A DNA stretch of 64,000 nt from Maylandia zebra (taxonomy: Eukaryota > Chordata > Actinopteri > Cichliformes > Cichlidae), in NCBI RefSeq assembly GCF_041146795.1, contig NC_135174.1:19896878-19960877 (forward strand), read 5' to 3'. The notes beneath the pieces are model-generated. The model saw only the letters and a program-made list of their open reading frames with translations, searched no databases and was not told where the DNA came from. A program made the position numbers and the translations under genes. This document shows, piece after piece, positions 29,101 to 41,100 of the stretch (the first letter of the stretch is position 1; each line of letters begins with the position of its first letter).

Positions 29101-32100
29101 AGGCATGGCGGCTCTGTGAGAATCAAATGAGAAAAGTGATGACAGACAATACCTAAAAGTATTCTGCCTAAACTTTATCTGAATCAATGCTCTTCATAAT
29201 TACACTTTTTGTCCATATCGATTTGCGTAAGAAGTCTTATATTTCATTCCCTTGAGGATGATCGATTGTCAAGAACTTGCCTGAAAGAACATATGGATGT
29301 AGCCCAAGAGTGACAAGAAAGCAAGCTGAACCTCAAGAACAGACAGAAATGGAAACAAAGAAGAAGACACTTTGTATTGACCCCCAATCCGATAAACCTT
29401 TCTCTGTACTTCTTCACAGAGTTGCTCTTGTGTTTGCACAAAACTAGGTGCATTATTAGATCTTCTTTACTCTATTATCAAGTCACACCGCAAGGAGAAA
29501 ATATATAAATGTGCTGTGCTTTTAAAAAACAGCTTAAAGAGTAATATATTGCAGGTTAAACACTTGATCGATGGGTCAATCAGCCTGCAAATGAGTGTAG
29601 TCCCAGAAAAATCCTGTTGCTTAGTAAAGGTCAGATGGGGCACGTGTGGGTAGCTGAAGGTAAGGTTATGTGTGAGATAGCATCTATGAAGATCCTCAAG
29701 CTCCGAAAAATTTTCTGAGCACACCACCTCATTAATGTCAAACTCTTTTAACCCAGTTTGACCTCAAGCTGGCCAGGCAAGAAAATTAATGCATATTTAC
29801 TTATATTAATAAGTGGAATTTTAACAAAAATGTCTCCGTTTTTCCACGTTAATTGAGTCTACTGTGATTACATGTTCATTAAACCTTACTGATCAGAGCG
29901 CAATGGCTCAAAACCAGTACAGACTGTTTGTGACTAAACAGAAATAGTTAAAAAAAAACCTTGTCCAGCTCTATAAATAATATCTATGTGTTATTAATTA
30001 CTACTGTAGTATAAAGAAGATTGTACTTTACAAACCCATATGGAAAAGATATATATAAATCTTATAAAGTTTGTATCTGTCTTGTGTGAAACTTGTATGA
30101 AAAGCATATAAGAGTGAAAACAGATATAAGATCCCTTGAAAAATTACATAAATGAAACTTGTATGTTTTGGATACTTACTAAAACAATATATGAAAGTAA
30201 TGAGAAAGTGGCCACTTTCATGAGTAAATCATATAAGTTTTTACTATTTCTTTTCCATATGGGAAATAAACATAATGATGTATTCAGTAAGGCTTGAAAT
30301 GATTAATTGAGGGTTCATTCCCATGAACCCTGTAGAGAATAAAATCAGATCTTTTTACAACAACACGACTCACCCCCTGCTGGCCAATTAAAGAAAATAC
30401 AGATGTCTATCTTTTAGATACAGTCTGTATTTTATGGTAGTGACCAGCAGTGAGAGATACTGACAGCTAAAGAAGGCTTTTGAGGTTAAACCAAGTGAGG
30501 AATACATTTTCTTTAACAAGGTAGAGAGACAAAACTCATTTGTGGGCAAGCTTTAGGGAGGCATGAAGAATTACCTTCAATTGGTCAAAGACAGAAACAC
30601 CACATGACAAAAACAGTCCCAAATTGGACAGCAGGAGATATGCCAATCATGATGGGGAGTTTTGTTTTCTTAGATCCGTCTACAGTTTAGTGATGAATAA
30701 ACAGATTCAAACACATCTTATAAACTGACAAAGTCTAAAGTGAAGAGGACCTTGTGCTTTAAAGTATGTAGATGAAGTTAAAGAACACCATGTTAAATGT
30801 TATTGTTTTTTAAGTGCAAAAATATTCAAACTCTGGATTAAGAAAAGCTCTTTGCTTTCCCCCACTACAACATGCTAAGTGTGTCTGTTTTTAGCAGAAC
30901 ACTCTGTAGAGTATTTCCCAGAATAATGTTGGCCATGAGTGTGGATGTGAGTGTGAATGACTCTTTTCCTCTGTTGGCACAGTGATAAACTAGAAACCTG
31001 TTCACGGTGTATGCCACCTCTCGCCCAATGTCACAGATTGATGATACATTTATTTTACCACCTTCCAATATGTGGCCACATTTCAATGTGTTAATCCTTA
31101 ATCCTTGACTTAGAATATCATGCTGTTTTTTAACAGATTTTGTGTATCACACTTCATAGCATTCATGAGCAGCCCGTTTCATCACTTCAGTGCATACCCA
31201 GTGTTTCCTTTGATTAACCTAGCTTTTATTTCACCCGTTTAGAGCTTTGACTCAAAATAGACTCCGCTCTCTGTGCTTCTTCAGAGAAAATCAATCCGCT
31301 CACTTTCTCTCCAGAAGCAGAGGCACCACTCTGCTGTAGAGACCTTCCCATCCTTGTAGCTGTCACAGGAGTTGAAGAAGGGTCGGATGCAGACCTCATA
31401 CTTGTCCAGGTTAATAGCCGCCAGCTCAGCGTGGTCAAGATACAGATCGTTGTTGGTGTCCAGCTTCGAGAACATCCAGCCGATGGAGTCCTTGCAGCTG
31501 GCCACCAGGCTCTTGTCCAGTGCTGTTGGTTATTAAAGCATTTTACTTTGATTTCTTTCTGTCTGCACAATTGAGTCGTAAGTTTGGAGGATGCAGAGAA
31601 TAAAGCTGTTTCGTGCGTTTCTAACCTGAAGCGGTGCCAGCTCCAGGCTTGCCAGAGTTGTTCTGCTTCGCATTTCCATGAAGGAGTTGGAACCAGTCTC
31701 TCAGACGGTCACCCAGGTCTGCCAGGTCCTGCCCAGTGCAGCTCTCTGAAGGAGGAAAAAGGAAATTCCTACATTCAAAATCCTGGCAGACACTTAACAG
31801 CAACCTGAGTCACTTTCCCTAAAGGCAAGCACAGACTCAGTACTGCTTTATAATGCCCCTACAGTGAACAGAACTAAAGGGACAGATTTTCCTCACAGTA
31901 GAGTGGTTGTTGAGCTGTACAGCTGGGTTTTCACACTGTGATTTATTTAAGTGCGTGATGTGCTAATCAAAGAAAACATTATTTCGCAATTAACTCTGTG
32001 GCCGCAAATTGCTGCTATCCAACAGAAATCCACTCTCAGTAGCTAAGCACTCACTCAAGACTACAGACGAAAAGCAGGAGTAACATTTCATTCGTTGGAT

Positions 32101-35100
32101 CAATCGGCATTTTCACATGCTCAAGAATCTAGACAATCAATACTGTTTGGCTGCAATCATAGATAGTGTACACTCTAAATAATTAATTAGTACATGATTG
32201 AAAGACCAGTTTAACCACAGGGTTGGGGGGGGGGGGGGGGGATTTCAGCTAACAGTAATCTCTGAAATTGGTGAGTATTGATGCCAAATATTGAGCAAGC
32301 ATCGGGCTGAGCTGTTCTGCGAGGCCTATCCATAAAGAAGAATGCGTGTGTGGCCAACAGTGCATCATAACTTTCCTTTTTTGAATTATTGACTCACGAA
32401 GATTGACAGCGATGATGCTGGCTCCCAAAATTGAAATGCACAAACACGAAGGAGGTGAAGAAAAGACACTTGCCGTGCTTTGTGTCAGCATTCGTTATGG
32501 AAACGGAGGCTGTGGAGCAAGGGCAAAATCCGGAGCACATGACGCTCAGGTCTTTGCCTGTGAGGCAAGCCTGCTGCTCCAGCTTGCACTGTAAGGAGAG
32601 AAACAGACAGACAGAGCGAGAGAGGAGGATGCAGTTAAAATATTTATGGGGGTGACCGCAGGAAAAGAGATTGGTCATTCAGATGAGACACTGCACTTAG
32701 AGAAACACAGCAAAATTGAGTTGTCATTTTTTTGCTGTCTTCTCATGCAAGGTCAAAATTAAAAACTATACATAAATCAATAAAGTTTCCTGGCACTGGC
32801 CAGTATACAGTGATGCGCTCAAAGCGACGTCAGTCATTAATCACTTGGCCACATTGTGCCTTTGCACTCATCCTCCTGCTAACAGTGATGAATTGTGCTG
32901 CCCTGCTTCACCCACGTATATGTCAGTGTAGCAGGAAACAGCGCTTGACTGGCCTCATCTCATTATTTAAAATGATGTCACGTGTTTTTGGTAATAAAGC
33001 AAAAACAAATAAAGCAATTATGTTGAGTGGGTGCTTTTACCTCTGAAGCGTAGTTATGTCCATCAGAGCCACACACAGGTGAGGAGGCTGCCACAGGACA
33101 AGGCTTGCAGCTGCCTTCGTGCACCTCCATCTGCCCTGACTGTTTGCCTCTGAAATCCAACGCAAAAAAATAATATATCAGAGGTATCCGTCCATTTCTG
33201 ACTCTAAGAACACAAGTTGGGAGTAGCCACAGCTCACTAACCGAGTAGTTGGAGCTAAATGTTAGCATGGCACGCTAACATTCTGAGGATCAAATTAAAG
33301 TCTTTCTAGAAATCTCACCATCTTGAAACAAATCTGAGCACTTTTTGGGGCAGATATTATAAAGCATTATCTAAATCTACTTTAATTTCATTGGTCAGGA
33401 CATAAAAATGCACATACACAGAATCAGCAAGCACATCAGATAAAAGAAACATCTTCATGTTTGTCCAAAAGTAAGGCATTAAAAAGTCTTTTCCCTCACT
33501 CTGGAAGTAGTGATCTGGGGCAATTCTCTCGGTTCCAATTCTGGATTGTTTGACTGCCATGTTGCTCTTAGAAAATCTTACAGCTGAAGCTGATGCCATT
33601 ACTTTCACAGCTATTCACTTTTTAGTCAATCATAAACTATCACCGAAGACTAGCAGTTTTGAGGTGAATTCCAGATGTCTGTTTAAAATCCAATATTTCT
33701 ATATAGTAGCCAATACTTTTCTTTCAGACACACAAAATATAAACAGATTTTTTTTTTAAATGTTTTAAGTCTGGTTATTTATTTACTCATTTATCCTCTA
33801 CTGGACTGCTGGGACCAGCTGGTTGTTGTATTTGTGGCTTTATAACAAGAGTGCCCCCTGGTGGGCAAACTCATAACAAGGTTGAAGGGTGTTTCTTCTT
33901 CTGATTTATCGGCTGCTACAAATGCATATAAAAAAGATCAGCAAAGAGGCAGTAGTGGCCAATAAGTTAGTCAGCCTCTACTGTATGATACTTTATCTAT
34001 CATATAATTACAGCTAAACTAAAAGTTAAGTAGCTTTAAACTCAAAGTATGGCTTCTTCATAGTATTTCACTGGAGGTATTTACTTTTTGAACAAAACAT
34101 TTCAAGCAACTACATTTTTATCTGATTTAGGTGCTTGATGAAAATTGGAAAAGGATTGCCAGCAACCGCAGATTCCTCTTCCTCAGGTCTTATTTCTATT
34201 AAGTTTGAATGCATTTAAACTTCCTTGGACAACAGAGTCTTCACAGTGTGTGAAATGTAATGTAGCAGCAACTGCTGCTGAATGCATTAGGTGGGATTTC
34301 TCAAAGTTGTGAGCAACACAAAACAAATTCCATTCCAGAAAGCTCAGGGGCAAACTTCTGAGATCCTTGTTAAAAGAAACAGAAAATTTTCTGTATAGCT
34401 ACATGTTATAAATCTGAAAGAGTGAGTGAATATGTTTTCTAATTTGGATGAATTGGCCCTATAATATTTGCCGGCTTGTACAGGTCAAACACATAGCTAC
34501 AAATCTTCTGTAACAAGCTGTTTTCATTACAACTCTGTCTCATTTAATACATCCTGCAAGCTACAAAACACCACAAGGCGCTTTTGATTATAACTGCTAG
34601 AAAGTCATAATGTGCCTGTTAATATTTGGATGCACCGTTCATGAAATCCCCCTCGGTTGCTTTGCCCTCACACATTGATTGACTTCATGTTTGGCGGGCA
34701 CAAGCACAGGGCCTGCTGTACGACTTCTGCGGCTGCTACTTAATGATGCTAGGACGGTTTAGTGCGGTTGCGTTCCTGCTTATTACCCATTATTCGACAC
34801 AGTCTCTCTCGTCTCTGGAGTGACTCTGTAAATGAAGCACTTTATTGAAAAAGATAAATGCCTGTCGCTGCAGATAGACTTTGCAGATAGTAATAATTCA
34901 CTCCATTAATTCTTTTCAGCCTCCAACTCTGCTCATTTGTTTTTCAGAGAAAGTGGAATGAATGGGTGAGAGAACAGATAAATGCTTCTCGCTGTTTCTC
35001 ACAGACAACTAAAGGGTCTTTGTGCAGAGGGCAACATTTGAAATCAGAATATAAACCCTACTGACACATCACTATATTGGCAAAATTACAAAATTGTCCC

Positions 35101-38100
35101 TAGGACTGCTTTTGATCAAAGTATCTGGTACAAAAAATGATTAAAAGATCTCGTCTTTCAGCTCCATAACGCAATATTACAAATACAAGTGGCTAATGTT
35201 TAACCAACTGCAGCTACGTGCTCTGTCAGTCAGATGTGCATGTAAGATAAGTCACGACTATTATTATATGCAGCATATAGTGCTCTGAAATATGTGACAA
35301 AAGTATCTCGTACTGATTTAGAAAAGGACAACACGGGTCCATTTAAAAGATCAGCTCTTGCCATTTTTTCTTTAACATATCTACTAATATCTCTAATTTC
35401 AGAGCTTCAGCGCAAACCATCTTTCTCCTTTTGCTTCATATTCTGGTATTATCTCCATGGCGACTTTCATAAAGCACATTGAGGACCACATAGTGCTCAC
35501 GTTTATCTGGGCCAGTGAAACTCCCCTTTCTGTTTTTGTAAAAGATATTTAAACGACACATTTAATCCTTGAGATATCTCAATATGCAATTTCAACATAA
35601 TGTCTCAGTTTTTCTTCATGATAAAGAAATGCTGCTGTAGTAACTGAAATAATCTATCAGCACAACTTCAATTGTAAGAAATAAATGTGTGAAATTACTT
35701 TAAAAGTTCTCATAGCTTATTGCCTAAATAAGCCAAATATTCCATTGTAGGCAGTGTACAAGAAAAAGCAATCCCATAAATTTCTATAATCGATAGTGAA
35801 AAACGAACTTTTCCGTCATTTGTTTATCTATTCATTCTATACTGTAGTGAAATTGGCCACGGGGAAGGTCTTTATCAGTAAGAAAAGCTGTAAAAACCTA
35901 TAAAAACACAGTTAAAATTCCAAAACGTATGCCCGCCTTCCTTTTCCAAAGTCATCCAATTGGCCGGAGTCTTACCAGGCCAGTTTTGACTTTCCTGTTC
36001 TAAAGCAGTGCAAAATATAAATGTCATTAAAGCTGTTTGAGACATAAAAATAAAAACACTTTTGCTAAACAACACAGAGGATGTTTATTTCCATTTAAAA
36101 GTTGTAACTCATAGATTGTTTTCTACATGTCAGTGTTGCAGTGGGCAATGAAAACAACTTTTAAAAGTACCTTCAGTGGGCTTGAGAATTCTTTCAAATA
36201 CCAGCAACACGTGAGTCTCAGCTGAAAACTTGTTTTCTTAACCTGCTCTTATTCATCTCTTCTCCCACTCACCAGCTGCCCAGGTTTTAGTCATTTCCAC
36301 CAAGAAAGTGTTGACGTTACAAGTATTAATACATATTCTCACTCAACTTTATACACTTCCTGGACATTCTGTCACTTTCTCTTGTGTGAATCTTCCTCCC
36401 GAAGTCCTGAGCCATTTCTAACTAGAGCTTGCTCAGCAGGAGAGTTTAAGCTCCACTCATGGCACTTCACAGAGCCTCTTAAATTTGTTAGCCAATCAAT
36501 TAGCCAATAATTAAAGCTTTATTTACATAGCCCTTTTTCAAGACAATAAAATTAAGGTGATAGTGATTTACAAATGACCTATGTACACCGAAACCTACAG
36601 AATTTAATCTGAGAACATTGGAAGAAAGTCCAAAATCAGCAGCAACAATGCAGAGTAAGACAGTAAAAGATTGGTAGATGGCCTATTTAACCATGAATTT
36701 TTCAAACATTATATAAAAGCTACTTTTTGTTCATTAACTCTTCACCTGATAATTCTAGTGCTTTTAACTGCTGACATCATCCTGTCCACTTGGAAATCTA
36801 CGACACGTTTGAAAAAAAAAAAAAACAAGCATCGAAGCTCTGCAGCTCCTCCTACCTGTGCTCCAGTTTTTTGCGATTGACACACATGGCCCTCTGGTAG
36901 CCCTGAGCAATGCACACCTTATGGCGACTGCACTTCACATTCTGGCATGGATCCTTGGTGGTGTCCAGGGCTGCAAACACAAAAACACGAAGAGTGAAAA
37001 TCCAATGGTGTCGTTCACACCTAAGGTGTTGCAGTTTCATTCTCTATTTCGGTCACCTACAGCAGACAAATGGAGAGCTACCGGCTGTTTTTGTTACTGT
37101 TGACAAGGAGCATGCCTTCAGTAGATTTATACCAAACACTGCAACCCCACAAAAAGAGAAAGCTGCTTTAATCAAGTTCTGTGTTCTTGCGCCATTTCAA
37201 ATGATCCATTCTCACAAACCTCTCTCTGACACAGGCGTATACAATAAAAATCATGAAATGTGTATTTAAAAATATTCCACCAGTGTGAACAAATTAGTCC
37301 ATTGATTATTTAGTCAGCACTACTGGGCGCCTAGCTGTCATTAGGCAGCCTATCATCAATAGTACAGCCTGCAGTCTCCAACTGCAGGCTGTCTGTGATT
37401 GCGAGAAAACCTGACAGCACTGATTGAGCATCTCTTTCTCTCAGCTTGTCACATCTCACTTCCCCCATGTCAACCTATCACTGTCTCTCCCCCGCTTGCC
37501 TTTTCTCTCTCACACAGAAATACACACTCCATCTTTGTCTTCCACGTTCCCATTCTTTCTATCCTCTTTCCCCTCCGCACGCTGTCCCCCTTAATGTCTC
37601 CTTCTATCTTCAGGGAGTTGAATTGTTCGATGCCAGTCTCCTTCCCTCTAATAGACTGAGATGGAAATAGAACTGTGTCCTCCACCTTTCTCAGCCAATG
37701 GTCAATGCCATCCGAAAGTGGATGTCACACCGTCCCAGTCCATTTAACGCCTTGCCGGAGCGAGCTGGGAAAACTCAAAGGCACAGATAAATTTAAGAGT
37801 GAGTGGCAAGCGGCAGTCGGCAGTCGCTAGGAGAAATTTAAGTTGTGAAATCCTGAGTCAGCTTCGAGCAGCTGCTTTGTAGTCAACACGGTCAACATAC
37901 AAGGTGGCTGCCAGCCAGATTCCTGCAAATCCCACGACTAGGTAATACTTAGATGCTAGGGAAGTATGAGGGAACATTGTACTTTTATAGAATCAGTGGA
38001 TGACAAGACAACTCACAGAGAATCTAGAAATACTGTCTGCCTGTGGTGTTTTTGTACTATAAGACCATGCAGGAGACCAAGCTGCTGACAGTAGTTAATA

Positions 38101-41100
38101 AAAAATAGAGTCTGGCAGCACTTTTGTGCTAGCTTGTCCTCCACAGGCCTTTGTTCCACAATGTACGCTCTGTTACAGAGAAAATGTGTTTGGTCCTATT
38201 GGCTTATTATTATTATTATTATTTTGTTGTTGTTATTTTTCAGGAGATACAGTCATATAAAAGAGTTTTTCACACTGCATAGGGTCCTTTGAAAACCAGG
38301 TACATCTCATGATTCTACGTACAACCACCTTTAGCAGCAATAATTTGAAGTAGTGATGTTCTGTATTTATCAGTCTCTCATATCATTGTTGGGGAGTTTT
38401 AGGCCCACTCTTCTTTACTATATTGTGTCAATTCAATGAGGTTTGCAGGGATCATTTAGGCTCAGCTCTCTTAACGTTCTGCCGCTGTGTTTCAATCAGG
38501 TTGAGATCTGGATTGCAACTCCTTTACTGTTTTCTTTTTGAGTCATTCTGTTAAATTTGCTGCTGTGCGTAGGATCGTTTCCTGCTGCCTAATTTGCACC
38601 GAACTTTAGCTGTTGGACAGACAGCCTCACAGAGGAGTTCATGATCAACTCAGTGACTCCAAACGCCATTAAAATGCCAATCCAGTCACAAGATGTGAGA
38701 GTAAAAGCTATATCTGAAGCTTTTATATTTAGTGGGATGAATGGGATGTGTAAAACCTGCAAGATATAACCCATTTCAGTAGTATGTAAAGAGCATAATG
38801 TCCAAGGTGTCCAGGTTCTGTGGCTGCAAAAGAAGCCCAAATCATCACGCCTCCACCACCATGCTTGATATTTGGTATGAGGTGTTGATTTGCTTGTTTT
38901 TGCGTAACAACTGTGCATTATGGCCAAACGTGTTGGTCTCATGTGTCCAAAGAACATTGTTCCAGACGTTTTATGGACATATGATTTGTTCAGATACAAC
39001 TTTTCACACGTAAGCTCTCCTGGCAACCTTTGAAACAAACCATACATTTTCATGACTGTCTTTCTCTACAGTCATGAACTTTAGTATTTAACAGACTAAC
39101 TTAGGTCTGACTGAGGAATCTGCACAGTCCAGCCCTGGGAGGGATTTTTTCCTTGCTCCTGGGAAGATTGCAGTATTGCTACATGTGAGGCATTTATATT
39201 GGCTTGTGTTTGGTGGGATGAATTTGTTTAAACAATGCAAGATATAAGCCAGATATATATAAAACACAATGTCTAGATTAAAGACCTGGGTCATGCTCCC
39301 CTTTTTTAAATAAAAAACATATTTTTTCTGTGTTTAATTCTAGTTGACAACAAATTAGATGAAGACATTTGATTACTTTTTGGTGTGGCTCTAAGAATTT
39401 CTAAAACAGTAATTTGATGTTTTTTTCTGAGATGTTTTTTCAGTGGCCCAAATGAGCTGAAAGGCATTAGTCACTCCATCCCAGCTGGGCATGATCATGT
39501 TGTGTTGGTGTCATATTGTACCACACACAGTTTAGAAAAAAAAACAACAGAAAAAAAGCACTGGCTGTTACATACATGTGCGACTGAAATGATATGGAGA
39601 CACTTGCAGAATAAACATTTGTAGTCATTAATATGCTTAGGAGTTTGGGGCATATTTTTACAAGTTTAATTTTGAGATTTTCCTAACTGAATGAATGTTT
39701 TGTTATATATTACTTTGCATAAAAACAAATTTACTTGCAGGTGCAGTAGAATCTAAAACACGAGGAGAAAAATCCCCCTGGTTCATCTTCACATGACTCC
39801 AGATTACACACTCTGCCGTTCTGTAAAACTCCCTCGAGCAACAGAAGTCGATAAAACAAAAACTAACCTCAAAGTAGAGCAGGATTCCAGATGCATTATC
39901 ATTTCAAAGGGCAACAACTTGTAAATAGCCAAAGAGAAAAAAAAATGAATACAAGTGGGATAGGGCTGGTATTATTTTTGCTGTTTGTCTTAACTGAATT
40001 ACAAACCAATTTGTCCAAACTGTTCTTCTGCTGAGTGGAAATTCATGACATAGCATTTATATTCAGCAGAGAAGCCCGAAGACAGATAGCAAGACTCTGT
40101 CAGCAGCGAAAGCTCATAAACTTTCCGTCATTCCATATAACACTTTTTGTGACCACTTGACTTTTATTCGCTTCATCTGGTCCAACAGGTAGTCTGCTCT
40201 GTCATTTTATTTAACCCCAGCAGCTGAATAATAGACAGACTCTACTGCTGATAGTACATTTGTCTCCAGCCTCTCTTTTGATTTAGGACATAAAAGCTCA
40301 ACAAAATTCACCCCAATCTGTCACCCCATATATCATTTTGACTATTTCTTGACAATAAAGAAAAAAAAGCGAAGCTATCTAATATCTTCAGTATGACTCA
40401 ATGTGTCACATCAGCTCTCCTTAGCACAAGTCATCATTCAAGTTTTCCCCAGGCTTTGTCTGGTTTGTCTTACATCATCTGTCACTGTGTATTTGCTGAG
40501 TGGTTACTATCAGGAAACTTTCATGGAGGCAGGAAGCAGAATTTGGTTTGTTTTACTGGTGTAATATACCATAAACTGTTCCCACTCAGCATCTGAGTAT
40601 TCACTATGACCTGAAAGCACCTGAAACCACAGCTATGGGCTTTGCAGTGAACTATGCATTGCACCAGCTAAATGTTTGGTAGGAGATACCAAAAAAACAA
40701 CAAAAACCACTAGAAAACACACACAAATTATGTGGCGCAAATAGTAGCCCCTTCAGCATCCCTCAGTTGTAACAATTGGCTATTTGAGTCTGCTCAAACA
40801 TGTCAGCTCAAAGCAGTCTTGCAGTTCTCCTCTGAATGCATTGATTTGCTGCCATGTTACTGGATGATTCGATATTTACGCTAACCAGCAGTTGAACAGG
40901 TGCACACAGAATATCTAAATATCTTTCATTCGACCTGCAGTGCAATTTTTGCCATTTAGATTGTTTTGTTTTAAGTTATTCAGTTCTGGAGATATGTTCC
41001 CTTTCTTTTACAATCTAAATAAGTGGCACATACATTTGGCACCTATGCCTGTTTTTTTTATTTTTTTTTATTTTGAGAAATCATGATCAGGATAATAAAA

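Noticed and set aside
37399-37685. Overlapping frames on both strands in a CT-rich region
   Set aside because: Low-complexity CT-rich intron sequence; no homology, no splice context with spock2.
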